Virus record (IMG/VR): IMGVR_UViG_3300005468_000016
Coordinates: 1-64,000 of that record
Strand: one strand, 5' to 3'
DNA length: 64,000 nt
DNA from: a virus
In this document: piece after piece, positions 54,099-62,263 of the stretch
Layout: each line of letters opens with the position of its first letter
Numbering within the stretch: position 1 is the stretch's first letter
The notes under the pieces: generated by a model
What the model saw: the letters and a program-made list of their open reading frames with translations, nothing else
The model's database searches: none
What the model was told of the DNA's origin: nothing
Made by a program: the position numbers and the translations under genes

Positions 54099-55015
54099 TG
54101 GCGATTAACCCGAACCTTCAGAGCGTCACGACCTACGAGGAGGTCATCCCGCAGGTCTTTGCGCCGCCGTGGCTCTCGGGACCCTACGGCACGCTCTGGC
54201 ATCGGGGCATCGGGCAGTTCTTCGACGACGAATGGACGCTTGGGCGCGACGCGGCGCTCGTCGGGTTTCCGCAATACACGCCGGGCGACGCGCTGATTTC
54301 TCTGGGCGCCGAACGGATGCTAGAGCGGGCCAATCCCACGCTGAACCTGCCCGGCGAAACAGAGGCCGAGTATCGACTGCGGCTCAAAAATGTCTGGGGC
54401 GAGTGGGGTGCTCCGCTTCCTCCCGGTAGTGCCCCACTCGCCGCGGACGCTAGCGATGCGGTCCAACACTTCTGCTTGCCGATGGGGATCTGGGAAGCGG
54501 CGGGGTCGGCGGCGATCCATCTGCCCGACCCGTTCACGGTACCCATCGCGGGCATCCCCACGATTCGCCCCTCCACCATGAAGGGCTGGCCGGCGTGGTT
54601 GGGGCTTACCGATACCGCGGTCTACCGTCAGCATGAGTGGGCCTTCCCGCCGTTCCTGGTGTCGCCCTACTTCTTCGCCTGGGAGCATGAGTGGTCCACC
54701 TTCTGGGTCATCATCAAGGAACCCCACCCGTTCCAGTTGATCTACTGGGGTGCGCCCGGTCTGTTTTGGGGCACGCCACCGGGACCTGGTTGTCCGACTT
54801 GGGGCACCACGGCCACGGTTGAAGAGGTGGAACTGATTAAGCGCTTGGTCGTGACCTTTAAGAGCGGCCACTCCACCTGTGCGGGCATCGTGCTCTTTAT
54901 CGGTGTCGGTGCCATCTTCTGGGGCGTGGGCGTCTGGGGCACTGGCACTTGGGGTGCGGGAGGCGGTGGCACGACGGTGATTTGGCCGGTCGGAGAACCC
55001 CACTGGTATCAATAA
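54098..55015 (+). CDS. Tail protein I-like / baseplate-fibre connector
   Basis: 305 residues, TAATG overlap with the J-like gene. LWHRGIGQFFDDEWTLGRDAALVGFPQYTPGDALISLGAERMLERA is compatible with gpI-like proteins that follow J. The C-terminus is rich in Trp and Gly (GVWGTGTWGAGGGG). Role mainly from position. Confidence 0.6.
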   Translation: MAINPNLQSVTTYEEVIPQVFAPPWLSGPYGTLWHRGIGQFFDDEWTLGRDAALVGFPQYTPGDALISLGAERMLERANPTLNLPGETEAEYRLRLKNVWGEWGAPLPPGSAPLAADASDAVQHFCLPMGIWEAAGSAAIHLPDPFTVPIAGIPTIRPSTMKGWPAWLGLTDTAVYRQHEWAFPPFLVSPYFFAWEHEWSTFWVIIKEPHPFQLIYWGAPGLFWGTPPGPGCPTWGTTATVEEVELIKRLVVTFKSGHSTCAGIVLFIGVGAIFWGVGVWGTGTWGAGGGGTTVIWPVGEPHWYQ

Positions 55016-55038
55016 GTCAAGGATGATATAGGTAGCCC

Positions 55039-55938
55039 ATGACAGCCCAGTCCCCCCAGCAAGCCCCACCCCTTCGCCTGATGATGGATCAGGTGCGTTC
55101 TGCCTGCGAGATCAACGAAGGCCAGCGCCGGCACCTCATCGAACGCATCGCGCAGCTTCAGGCCATGAGCGATGACCGATTGGCCGAAGCGCAGACGCAT
55201 GTGAACGCCGGCCGAGAGGCGCAGGCGCAGCCCCTCCGGGCCGAAGGGGAGCGGCTGGGCATGCAAGCGCGGATGCTCATGCAGCGGGTGGATGGACTGC
55301 TGGCGGAGATGTACGGGGCTGGGCAAGGCGCTACCGCTCAGACGCCTGTCCCGCGCAAGCCCTGGCAAAAGGACACCTTCTGGGCGGAGTTGGAGATTCT
55401 CTCTGGCTGGCTGGCTTGGCTGTGCGAGAAACTGACCCCCGAGGCCAGCGCCCGTATCGGCAAAGCGGCGACGGGCGTGCTCAGTGATGCGTGGTCCGCC
55501 CTGCTCAACGCCGAGAAGCGCAAGCAGGCCATCACTGAGAGCATGACCCCGGCCCAAGAACTCACCGCCCTGGTCGGTTTCGCCGATCGCCTGCTCTGCA
55601 TCCCGTGGCATCTCATCTGTTCCGAGAGCGAGGTCAACGACAGCCGGCAGTTGGTGCTGCGATTTGAGGCGCTGGCCGAACTCGCGGGCGGTGAGCGATT
55701 GCCGCCGAGTGATGTGCAACTCGATGAAGACCTCTCTGGGTTTGCCGAGCGGTTGCCCAAGGATCACCCGGACCAACCCCGTCTGACCGCGGTCGGGGTG
55801 CACGTGGACGGCAAGCGGTACCGCGACGCTGCTGCGATGCTTCTCGGACTCTCGCCGCCCGATCCGCTGCGGTTTGCGCAGGCGCTGATTGCGAAGCGGC
55901 TTGTCGTACTGGAAGGCACCAAGGGGAACCAGGGATAA
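55039..55938 (+). CDS. Hypothetical helical tail-region protein
   Basis: 299 residues starting MTAQSPQQAPPLRLMMD. Coiled helices (CEINEGQRRHLIERIAQLQAMSDDRLAEAQ) and TFWAELEILSGWLAWLCEKL. Not beta-rich like a fibre, so perhaps an assembly factor. No family recognised. Confidence 0.6.
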   Translation: MTAQSPQQAPPLRLMMDQVRSACEINEGQRRHLIERIAQLQAMSDDRLAEAQTHVNAGREAQAQPLRAEGERLGMQARMLMQRVDGLLAEMYGAGQGATAQTPVPRKPWQKDTFWAELEILSGWLAWLCEKLTPEASARIGKAATGVLSDAWSALLNAEKRKQAITESMTPAQELTALVGFADRLLCIPWHLICSESEVNDSRQLVLRFEALAELAGGERLPPSDVQLDEDLSGFAERLPKDHPDQPRLTAVGVHVDGKRYRDAAAMLLGLSPPDPLRFAQALIAKRLVVLEGTKGNQG

Positions 55939-55944
55939 CAAACC

Positions 55945-56793
55945 ATGCCGACGTTCATCACGCCTCCGTTCGTCCCGCCGATTCCTCGGTTCACGCCGTC
56001 TAGCGGTCAGATCGTTGGCCCAGCCGACGGTGATGCGCTACTGGCGTCGTCGGTGAACAACGCCTTTACTCAACTTGCCGACCGCAGCGCCCTATCGTTC
56101 TTCGGTCTGTACGGCGTCTATGGCTCGCGTCTCGTCGCGAGTTGTGTGGCCGGTACGATCCTCACCATCAACTTTCAGACGGCGCTACGGTCATCGTCCG
56201 GCATCTTGAGCGGCACCGTGGGAAGTCCGATCGATGTCGCTGTGGTGCTGGGCGGAGCGCCCGCGCCCAGCACTTGGTACTACGTCTACGGCGCCGACGT
56301 GGGCGGTGTACTGACCCCGATCGTGAGCACCGACCCGCCTGACACCGCGCTCAAGTACCGTGCCGGCAATTCAGACCAGGCTTTCCTGACGCTGTTCCGG
56401 ACGGATGGCGCGGGGTTTGTGCGGCAGTTCTCGCACTACGAAGGCTGCTACTCCTACCATGGAGACATCTCGGTCTTCGGACGCGCCGATCCTGGCACGG
56501 TGACGCCAGCCGCCGTGGCGCTTCCCGATGTGCCGGGCTTCGCGCGCATCGCCCTGATTCAGGCCACGATCTACAACGTGGACCCGCTGCTCACGGCGCA
56601 GATGAACCTGATGTATCCGGCATCCAGTCTCTGGTATGCGCTGCCCGTTGGCAAAAAGGGGGCACTTGACGACATCCGACAACAGACGCTGTTCAAGATG
56701 CCGATTAACGGCCCGACGGGGTTTGAGGTCATTCGGGACGGCGGCTCGGGCACGGCGGACTTCTCGGCGGTCCTTCAAGGATTCCTGGTTTAG
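55945..56793 (+). CDS. Putative tail fibre / receptor-binding protein
   Basis: 282 residues starting MPTFITPPFVPPIPRFT. SSVNNAFTQLADRSALSFFGLYGVYGSRL then beta-rich sequence with WYYVYGADVGGVLTPIVSTDPPDTALKY, which resembles modules of phage fibre proteins. Placed after the baseplate genes where fibres are expected. Confidence 0.62.
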   Translation: MPTFITPPFVPPIPRFTPSSGQIVGPADGDALLASSVNNAFTQLADRSALSFFGLYGVYGSRLVASCVAGTILTINFQTALRSSSGILSGTVGSPIDVAVVLGGAPAPSTWYYVYGADVGGVLTPIVSTDPPDTALKYRAGNSDQAFLTLFRTDGAGFVRQFSHYEGCYSYHGDISVFGRADPGTVTPAAVALPDVPGFARIALIQATIYNVDPLLTAQMNLMYPASSLWYALPVGKKGALDDIRQQTLFKMPINGPTGFEVIRDGGSGTADFSAVLQGFLV

Positions 56794-56795
56794 CG

Positions 56796-57458
56796 ATGAA
56801 GGTCATTTCGGGATTCGTGAAGTCTCTGCTCTCGACGGGCGGCACAACCCCCGTTCCGAACCGGAAGATCTACGCGGTCCCGACACCCATCTCTGCCCAG
56901 TTCCTTGTCGGCGGAAACTGGCTGCCCATCTTCCGCAACACCGGCATCACCGACCCGCTACTACAACTCGGCATCGAAACGCTGACCGGCCTGGATGGTC
57001 GTTTCACCTTCATGCTGCCGCAACTCAGCGAAACGTGGGAACCGCAAAGCCTGCCCGTGTCTTGGAATGTGATCGATCCCATCACGGGGACGGTCTATTT
57101 CGGACAGGTACTCGACGGCATCCCGGCGATTGGCGGCGCGGACCTCAAGACGCTGGTCACGACCTATAACTGGATCGTCAAGTCCATCCTACAAGTAAGC
57201 GGGCAAGATGGACCCCAGCGGCGCGGAGTGCTCCCCTTCACATCGAGCAGTGGACTTGAGCAAATCCAGGCGCTCCTCCCGCCGCTTCCGACTGCGGCCT
57301 ATGTCCCCGTCGTGAGCAATGCCGTAGACAGCGTCATGGAAGACAACTACACCGCCTACGTTCTTCCGAATTGGACCGCCAGCCAGTTCGTGATCCGCAT
57401 CTCCTCCCCGGTGCCAGTCGGGCGAACCGTGGGGATTCCCTGGCACGTCATCGGGTAG
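56796..57458 (+). CDS. Hypothetical tail-associated protein
   Basis: 220 residues starting MKVISGFVKSLLSTGGT. KIYAVPTPISAQFLVGGNWLPIF ... LTGLDGRFTFMLP reads like an Ig/carboxypeptidase-regulatory-like beta-sandwich, fitting a fibre or spike accessory. No specific family. Confidence 0.58.
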   Translation: MKVISGFVKSLLSTGGTTPVPNRKIYAVPTPISAQFLVGGNWLPIFRNTGITDPLLQLGIETLTGLDGRFTFMLPQLSETWEPQSLPVSWNVIDPITGTVYFGQVLDGIPAIGGADLKTLVTTYNWIVKSILQVSGQDGPQRRGVLPFTSSSGLEQIQALLPPLPTAAYVPVVSNAVDSVMEDNYTAYVLPNWTASQFVIRISSPVPVGRTVGIPWHVIG

Positions 57459-57489
57459 AAACAAACCGTCCAATAAGGAGTTCCGTACC

Positions 57490-57897
57490 ATGGCCAATTA
57501 CCTCGCATCCTTCCTCTTCAACCTCAACTACACCGGGCCGAGCAATGAGCCGCTCACGATGCAGCCCGAGTCCGTGAACGCGCCCTATGCCGCGCTGAAC
57601 GAAGGCATCATGGACATTCCGGACGGCACCGCCTCATCGACGACGTTCCCGGTCCCGTTCGGCACCATCACCGCCAACGCGACCGGCGGCATCATCGTAA
57701 ACCGGACCGGGCAGAACCTGGAGATGAAGATCAACGGCGCGGCGTCGGCGAGCCATTCGATTCCGCAGGGCGGCGTGTTCGCGTGGTCCAATCCGGCCAC
57801 GACCAGCCTGCCCATCACGGCGATCGATCTCACCACGACCGCTGGCCAGGTCGGACAAGGCCAGGTCGCCTACCGTCTGTTTGGCGACCCGATCTAG
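57490..57897 (+). CDS. Hypothetical beta-rich virion protein
   Basis: 135 residues, TAAGGAG before the ATG. FPVPFGTITANATGGIIVNRTGQNLEMKI and SIPQGGVFAWSNPATT are beta-rich. Last gene of the plus-strand structural block; it overlaps the end of a convergent gene by 4 bp. Confidence 0.62.
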   Translation: MANYLASFLFNLNYTGPSNEPLTMQPESVNAPYAALNEGIMDIPDGTASSTTFPVPFGTITANATGGIIVNRTGQNLEMKINGAASASHSIPQGGVFAWSNPATTSLPITAIDLTTTAGQVGQGQVAYRLFGDPI

Positions 57898-58235
57898 TCC
57901 ACCCGCTTGCTGACCTCGCTATAGATCGGACGGCGCTTGAACTCGGCAAGTAGCGCGTCCTCGGATTTGTAGCCGCGCCCCTCCTCGACGTTGTAGGCGA
58001 TCAACCCCTCCTTAAACGCCAGCCGCTGCATTTCGTTTGAGAATGCGAACGCCCTCATGTGGTTGGCCATCGTCTGGGTATCGTGGCGCTTCGGGAACGC
58101 GGCGACCACTCGACCGCCCCATTCTTCGGCGTGAACCATGGCCGTTGAATGAAGGGCGGCGCGGGCGTGCTGGTAGTCGAGATCGGCCGGCGTGAACTCG
58201 TACATCTTCATGGGTTGGTGGCGGTCGATGAACAT
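57894..58235 (-). CDS. Hypothetical protein
   Basis: 113 residues starting MFIDRHQPMKMYEFTPADL, AAAGGAG just upstream. HDTQTMANHMRAFAFSNEMQRLAF is helical. Last gene of the leftward operon that begins with the XRE repressor at 62263 and is interrupted by the transposon. No family recognised. Confidence 0.6.
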   Translation of the reverse strand: MFIDRHQPMKMYEFTPADLDYQHARAALHSTAMVHAEEWGGRVVAAFPKRHDTQTMANHMRAFAFSNEMQRLAFKEGLIAYNVEEGRGYKSEDALLAEFKRRPIYSEVSKRVD

Positions 58236-58250
58236 GGGACTCCTTTGTGG

Positions 58251-58394
58251 TTACGGGATCGGGATGATTCCGGCGAGCAGGACGGCAAGGACGACGATAA
58301 GTAGCAAGCCCGCCGCCACACCATGGAGTTTGTGCCATCCGTTGGGCTTCCAATCGGGCGGCAGTCGTCGGCCGGTGCGAACGAAGGCGCTCAT
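58251..58394 (-). CDS. Small single-span membrane protein (47 aa)
   Basis: MSAFVRTGRRLPPDW then a helix GVAAGLLLIVVLAVLLAGII. One transmembrane segment with a basic N-terminus. ATGA overlap with the split gene upstream. Unknown function. Confidence 0.58.
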   Translation of the reverse strand: MSAFVRTGRRLPPDWKPNGWHKLHGVAAGLLLIVVLAVLLAGIIPIP

Positions 58395-58509
58395 GATGCT
58401 GCTTCTGTCGGCGTCCATCCGGTGGACATCTTGCGCATCACTGCGCGCAGGATTTTTCTTCCCCGCTCCATTCCTGCATTGTCACTGAATGTTACAGGCA
58501 CCACATATT
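58391..58509 (-). pseudogene. 3' fragment of gene split by the transposon
   Basis: Open frame entering from the transposon end: YVVPVTFSDNAGMERGRK ... STGWTPTEAAS, ending in an ATGA overlap with the next gene. It has no start of its own with an RBS. It joins in sense and order to the 5' fragment at 61718-62007, where a gene is cut at the other transposon end. Confidence 0.6.
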
Positions 58510-58533
58510 GGCGATTATGCACTTGACAAAGCA
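58510..58533 (+). repeat. Transposon left terminal inverted repeat
   Basis: Begins GGCGATTATGCAC and ends TTGACAAAGCA; exact reverse complement of 61694-61717. Confidence 0.92.
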
Positions 58534-58571
58534 GACCCTGCGCCCCGTCGGTGGCTCGACGGCGCGACAGG

Positions 58572-58763
58572 CTAGGATTCCTTTTTCTGGGACTTCGCGG
58601 GCTTGGGAGTCTGCGCGGCTTCATCCGCAACGCGCGCAGGAGTCCGTAGCGCGATCTTGAGGGATTCCCGAAAGCGGGCTTCTACTTCCGCTTCTTCTTC
58701 CGGAGTGAGTGCTTGCGGCGCTTCCGGTGTCTGCTGGGGCTTGTCTGCCTTGGACTTAGCCAT
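58572..58763 (-). CDS. Passenger: small Lys/Ala-rich protein
   Basis: 63 residues starting MAKSKADKPQQTPEAPQ. PEEEAEVEARFRESLKIALRTP then a Lys/Pro tail resembles small proteins of the 'ARF..LK.AL.TPP' kind, widespread and often carried with IS1595-type elements (recalled). Unknown function; may be a small regulator of the transposon. Confidence 0.52.
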   Translation of the reverse strand: MAKSKADKPQQTPEAPQALTPEEEAEVEARFRESLKIALRTPARVADEAAQTPKPAKSQKKES

Positions 58764-58771
58764 AGCGTCAC

Positions 58772-59191
58772 CTATACCACATCGGCGCTTCGCCTGCCCC
58801 ACCACAGCCAACCCGGAAAGCGCGAGACATCCACCGCTGCCATGCGCCCGACGAAGTCTGCGAAGGGTTCGCGGATCAGGTAGACATCGACCTCGTCGAA
58901 ATCCCAAGCCGCAGCGATGGCCCGGCAGAGGTTGATAGCCAGCGTCCACCGCTCGGCATTCGTCAGCGCCTGCACATCCACCCCGAGCACGCGATCATCA
59001 CGCAACGCGGCGCCGTAGCCGTGCCACATGACGTTACCGATGAACGCGCGGGCGATGGCAAGCACGGGTTCGTAGGGCTTGAGGTCCGTCTGACCGTCCA
59101 GGCTGTCGAGGATGGCCTTTAACAGCCGTTCGACGACGGCGAAGCGGCAGGGGTTAGACCACGTCGAGAAGTCCAGCGTCGGTGGGTTCAT
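58772..59191 (-). CDS. Passenger: hypothetical protein
   Basis: 139 residues from MNPPTLDFSTWSNP. FAVVERLLKAILDSLDGQTDLKPYEPVLAIARAFIG is helical; an Asp/Trp-rich C-terminus (AWDFDEVDVYLIREPFADF). No family recognised. Convergent with nothing; divergent from the XRE gene across 161 bp, where no clear promoter was found. Confidence 0.58.
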   Translation of the reverse strand: MNPPTLDFSTWSNPCRFAVVERLLKAILDSLDGQTDLKPYEPVLAIARAFIGNVMWHGYGAALRDDRVLGVDVQALTNAERWTLAINLCRAIAAAWDFDEVDVYLIREPFADFVGRMAAVDVSRFPGWLWWGRRSADVV

Positions 59192-59352
59192 GGGCTTGCT
59201 CCTTTGCCTGTCCATGGTCCGCTTGCTGCCTGTTTCTGTCACGTTTTTTATTTCAGATATACATATCGCGTCGCTATTTATAAGTTTCTGTACTGTAATT
59301 TATTGCCGTGTTATGTTGTTGACCGGATACCCGAAAAACCTACGCTGCGCCC

Positions 59353-59607
59353 GTGCCTCGCCCCCCTGCCAAGCGGCCTCAACAGGTAGCTCGCCCGAGT
59401 CTCGGGCCAGGGCAGGCTGACCGTCTGCGTCGCACACGGGAAACAAAAGGCTACAGTTTGCGCGACCTCGCTGCCGCCGCTGGTGTGACGACGGGCGCGA
59501 TTCAGGCCATTGAGGCGGGGCGCAAGGGCAAGACAAGCTGTGAGGTCATGGCCTCGCTTGCGGATGCTCTCGGGGTTCCCCGAGGGTGGTTGGCGTTTGG
59601 TGGATAG
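59353..59607 (+). CDS. Passenger: XRE-family HTH protein
   Basis: 84 residues, GTG start at 59353. RLRRTRETKGYSLRDLAAAAGVTTGAIQAIEAGRKGKTSCEVMASLADALGVPRGWLAF is a full Cro/CI-type HTH with C-terminal helix. Lies 12 bp before the next open frame, likely co-transcribed. Might regulate the passenger gene or the transposase. Confidence 0.78.
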   Translation: MPRPPAKRPQQVARPSLGPGQADRLRRTRETKGYSLRDLAAAAGVTTGAIQAIEAGRKGKTSCEVMASLADALGVPRGWLAFGG

Positions 59608-59688
59608 GAAAAGTGAAAAATGGGAAAAACCGGTCAGGTTGCCGCTTCTTCATTGCCAAGTCAAGATCCAAATGCTAAGAGAGACGCC

Positions 59689-60657
59689 ATGAGTAGCATG
59701 ACGGTGTGCATCGCCTATGATGGCGAGGGATTGCGCGATGGAGCAACGCCGAACTCCATGAATGTGCGTGATTTAGCGCCAGCTCTTATTGCCTTTGCCG
59801 ATATGTTTGAAGAATGCAATAAAGTGCTCCACGGCAACGAGGCGCCTCCTGTCAATGTTAAAATAATCCCAGATTTCCAACCTGGCTCTTTCGAGGTATA
59901 TCTCAATATTGCGCAAGGGCCAATTAGAGACTTGCTGATGTGGTTTTCTGACGGACAGCCAGCAGGTCTTGCCAATTTGTTCGATATTCTGCTTGGGATT
60001 ACCACCACTGGTACTTCTACTGCCATTGGCGTTTTTGCGGCCATTAAGTGGATTAAAGGACGAAGGGTTCAGAAGACCGAGTTATTGAGCGATGGAAATA
60101 TGCAGATAGTTGTTGAGGGGGAGAATTTGATCGTTAGACGCGATGTTGCCACCGTCCTAAGCGATGCGCGGGTGCGCCAAGCGATTATGAACACACTGTT
60201 GCCATTAAGAAGAGATGATATCGATACGTTTGAAATACGCCTCGAACCCAAGAAAAAAAGGAAAGTACCATTACCGCCAATTGAGATTGTTCGCAAATCA
60301 GAATTGCTCATGTTTGAGCCCCCGCCCCCGGTCCCGGTAGCTCCGTCGCAGGTTGTTCAAAATACATATGTTCAGTCGTTTACGATTATTTCTCCAGTCT
60401 TCAAGGATGGCAACAAATGGCAAGTTTCAGATGGGACTAATAGCATTAAAGTAACCATTGATGATCCAGAGTTTATGGAAAGAGTAAATAGCCGTGAAAT
60501 AAATTTTGCAAAAGAGGATATAATCATATGCTCAGTTCAACAAGAACAGACATCGAGTCCGGACGGACTAAAAACTACGTATTCAATTAAGAAGGTGCTT
60601 GAACACAAGCGCATACCCCGTCAGGTCGTTTTGCCATTCCCGATTGACCGGAAGTAG
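59689..60657 (+). CDS. Passenger: unknown protein with hydrophobic segment
   Basis: 322 residues from ATG 59689 (in-frame ATG at 59620 also possible). MTVCIAYDGEGLRDGAT ... MNVRDLAPALIAFADMFEECNKVLHG ... NVKIIPDFQPGSFEVYL is a block I recall from a widespread uncharacterised bacterial family. A hydrophobic stretch (LANLFDILLGITTTGTSTAIGVFAAI) follows. The C-terminal third is beta-rich. Base composition is clearly lower in GC than neighbours, so it was acquired from another source. Confidence 0.72.
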   Translation: MSSMTVCIAYDGEGLRDGATPNSMNVRDLAPALIAFADMFEECNKVLHGNEAPPVNVKIIPDFQPGSFEVYLNIAQGPIRDLLMWFSDGQPAGLANLFDILLGITTTGTSTAIGVFAAIKWIKGRRVQKTELLSDGNMQIVVEGENLIVRRDVATVLSDARVRQAIMNTLLPLRRDDIDTFEIRLEPKKKRKVPLPPIEIVRKSELLMFEPPPPVPVAPSQVVQNTYVQSFTIISPVFKDGNKWQVSDGTNSIKVTIDDPEFMERVNSREINFAKEDIIICSVQQEQTSSPDGLKTTYSIKKVLEHKRIPRQVVLPFPIDRK

Positions 60658-60674
60658 TTGCGCGCGTTACTTCC
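60650..60674. terminator. Weak hairpin between convergent passenger and transposase genes
   Basis: GGAAGTA (60650-60656) and TACTTCC (60668-60674) pair around an 11-nt loop. There is no T-run, so termination is doubtful; it is the only hairpin seen between these convergent genes. Confidence 0.25.
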
Positions 60675-60682
60675 ACAGCGCA

Positions 60683-61669
60683 TCAAACCACAGCCCCCGC
60701 CCTGGCCTTCCCCTTCATGGGCTTGAGGGTCAGCCGCCGCCCTTCCATCTTGCCCAGTCCGCCCACGGTACGCTCGCCATCCGTGACCTTGCGGGTGTTG
60801 TACTTGTAGTCAAGTTCGGCCATATAGAGGCTCAGGTGCTTGCGGCCGACGTGATGGTGGGTGCCGTCCATGCTGCGCTTGCTGTTGCCGAAGAACCCTT
60901 CGGCGGTGTTCGTGGTCGCCAAGCGGCCAGTTTCGAGGTCGTGCCGCGCGTACTCTTCTTCCGAGTGGTTGACGGTCAGGTGCGACTTGAAGCGCTTGCC
61001 CGGTTCGTCGTAGATGGGGCTCTCGTCGGTGTTCAGGTGCGCCTTCTTCGATACGTGCGTCACCAGAACAGCGTTTACTTCGGCGCTGCTCACGCGATCG
61101 GCGCCGATGACTTGCGAGCGGACGTTGCCACCGCGCTCTACCACGCTCACCACGGCGGTCTTGTTGCCGACGTAGCCACGGCCCTTGCCGCGAGCCTTGC
61201 CGCCCACGTACATCTCGTCGCACTCCACTTCGCCCTTCAGCTTGGCCGGTCCCAGCTCGGCCATGGTGAAGCGGATGCGGTGGCACATGTGCCATGCGCT
61301 GCGGTAGCTGCCGATCTCCAACATGCGCTGAATCTGGAGGGCGCTCACCTGCGTTTTGGCAGAGGACAGGAGGTAGTAGGCAATCAGCCACTTGTTGAGC
61401 GGGATATGGGAGTCCTCGAAAATCGTTCCCACGGTCACGCTGAACTGCTTGCGGCAAGTCGGGATGTTGCACTGGTACAGACCTGCACGGTGCGCCTTCC
61501 CTTCCAGTTTGGTCGCATCGTTGATCGCGCCGCACTGCGCGCACACGACACCATCCGGCCAGCGGATCTCCTCTAGGAGTGCGCGGGCGGCTTCCTCGGT
61601 AGAGAACCGCTTCATGAGCGTGATCAGGGTGAGGTCAGCGGCGGCGGGGTGGGTTTTCGTGCTCGACAT
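60683..61669 (-). CDS. IS1595-family (ISXO2-like) transposase
   Basis: 328 residues, full length. N-terminal zinc ribbon: VVCAQCGAINDAT ... LYQCNIPTCRKQFSVTVGTIFEDSHIPLNKW. Catalytic core: EVECDEMYVGGK, HLNTDESPIY, and NTAEGFFGNSKRSMDGTHHHVGRKHLSLYMAELDYKYN, the DDE/DDN-type ISXO2-like pattern. Starts 24 bp inside the right inverted repeat. Appears intact. Confidence 0.93.
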   Translation of the reverse strand: MSSTKTHPAAADLTLITLMKRFSTEEAARALLEEIRWPDGVVCAQCGAINDATKLEGKAHRAGLYQCNIPTCRKQFSVTVGTIFEDSHIPLNKWLIAYYLLSSAKTQVSALQIQRMLEIGSYRSAWHMCHRIRFTMAELGPAKLKGEVECDEMYVGGKARGKGRGYVGNKTAVVSVVERGGNVRSQVIGADRVSSAEVNAVLVTHVSKKAHLNTDESPIYDEPGKRFKSHLTVNHSEEEYARHDLETGRLATTNTAEGFFGNSKRSMDGTHHHVGRKHLSLYMAELDYKYNTRKVTDGERTVGGLGKMEGRRLTLKPMKGKARAGAVV

Positions 61670-61693
61670 ACCTACAATCTAGGCCCGTCGGTG

Positions 61694-61717
61694 TGCTTTG
61701 TCAAGTGCATAATCGCC
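61694..61717 (-). repeat. Transposon right terminal inverted repeat
   Basis: Exact reverse complement of 58510-58533. Its inner edge is 24 bp from the transposase start. Confidence 0.92.
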
Positions 61718-62007
61718 CTAGGTTTTGGTTGGCCAGTCACCCGCACGAGGCGGTGCTTGCTGGGGCTTCCCAGGGCAATGACATCGCCCGCCCTTACACC
61801 GTCGTCGAACTGCGGGTAACACATCGTGACGATATTCGCGACACGGTCAACCCATCCATCGTCGGGGTGCGCGGCCTTCACGTCATTAGCCCTGAGCATC
61901 GTCCGCCAAGCGTCGAGCTTGGCTTGCTCGGCCAAACAGATATCGCGCCACGACTGGACGAATCGTTGCTCGCCGGAACAGAGGCCGATCATCTCTTTAG
62001 GTTCCAT
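61718..62007 (-). pseudogene. 5' fragment of gene split by the transposon
   Basis: ATG at 62007 overlaps the repressor gene end by 11 nt. MEPKEMIGLCSGEQRFVQSW ... GVRAGDVIALGSPSKHRLVRVTGQPKP, then the frame runs into the inverted repeat and stops at 61672, adding about 15 transposon-derived residues. The missing C-terminus is the fragment at 58391-58509. Unknown function. Confidence 0.65.
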
Positions 62008-62263
62008 GAGTCTCCCCCGCCGCCAGCCAGCCGACGGTGCATTTCAGCGCCTTGGCCATCGTCACCACTGCATCGAGCGGCGGTAGATCGTTACCGATCT
62101 CCCACTTTGCGACTTGCGACTGAGCCACAAGGGCCACGCTGGCTAGTTGTTGCTGTGTAAAGTCTGCCTTGATTCTCGCCTGATAGAGACGAGCGGCGAA
62201 GTCTTTGGCGAGTTTCTCACGCCCTCTTGACTGCCCATTTTTCCGACCCGTTGGCCTGCCCAT
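61997..62263 (-). CDS. XRE-family HTH repressor
   Basis: 88 residues. FAARLYQARIKADFTQQQLASVALVAQSQVAKWEIGNDLPPLDAVVTMAKALKCTVGWLAAG is a Cro/CI HTH with recognition helix AQSQVAKWEIG. Its promoter places +1 at or next to the start codon (see the control region). It heads the leftward operon interrupted by the transposon and faces the rightward early operon. Confidence 0.88.
   Translation of the reverse strand: MGRPTGRKNGQSRGREKLAKDFAARLYQARIKADFTQQQLASVALVAQSQVAKWEIGNDLPPLDAVVTMAKALKCTVGWLAAGETHGT

Larger units (their letters stand above)
58510..61717. mobile_element. IS1595-family transposon with passenger genes
   Basis: About 3.2 kb bounded by perfect 24-bp terminal inverted repeats (58510-58533 and 61694-61717). 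It holds an ISXO2-like transposase at the right end and four other genes: two leftward small genes, an XRE protein and a 323-residue unknown protein. The flanking 8-bp sequences do not match, so no target duplication is visible. It interrupts a small phage gene. Confidence 0.88.

Noticed and set aside
58502-61725. 8-bp target-site duplication flanking the transposon
   Set aside because: The flanking octamers (CACATATT and CTAGGTTT) do not match, so no duplication is claimed.
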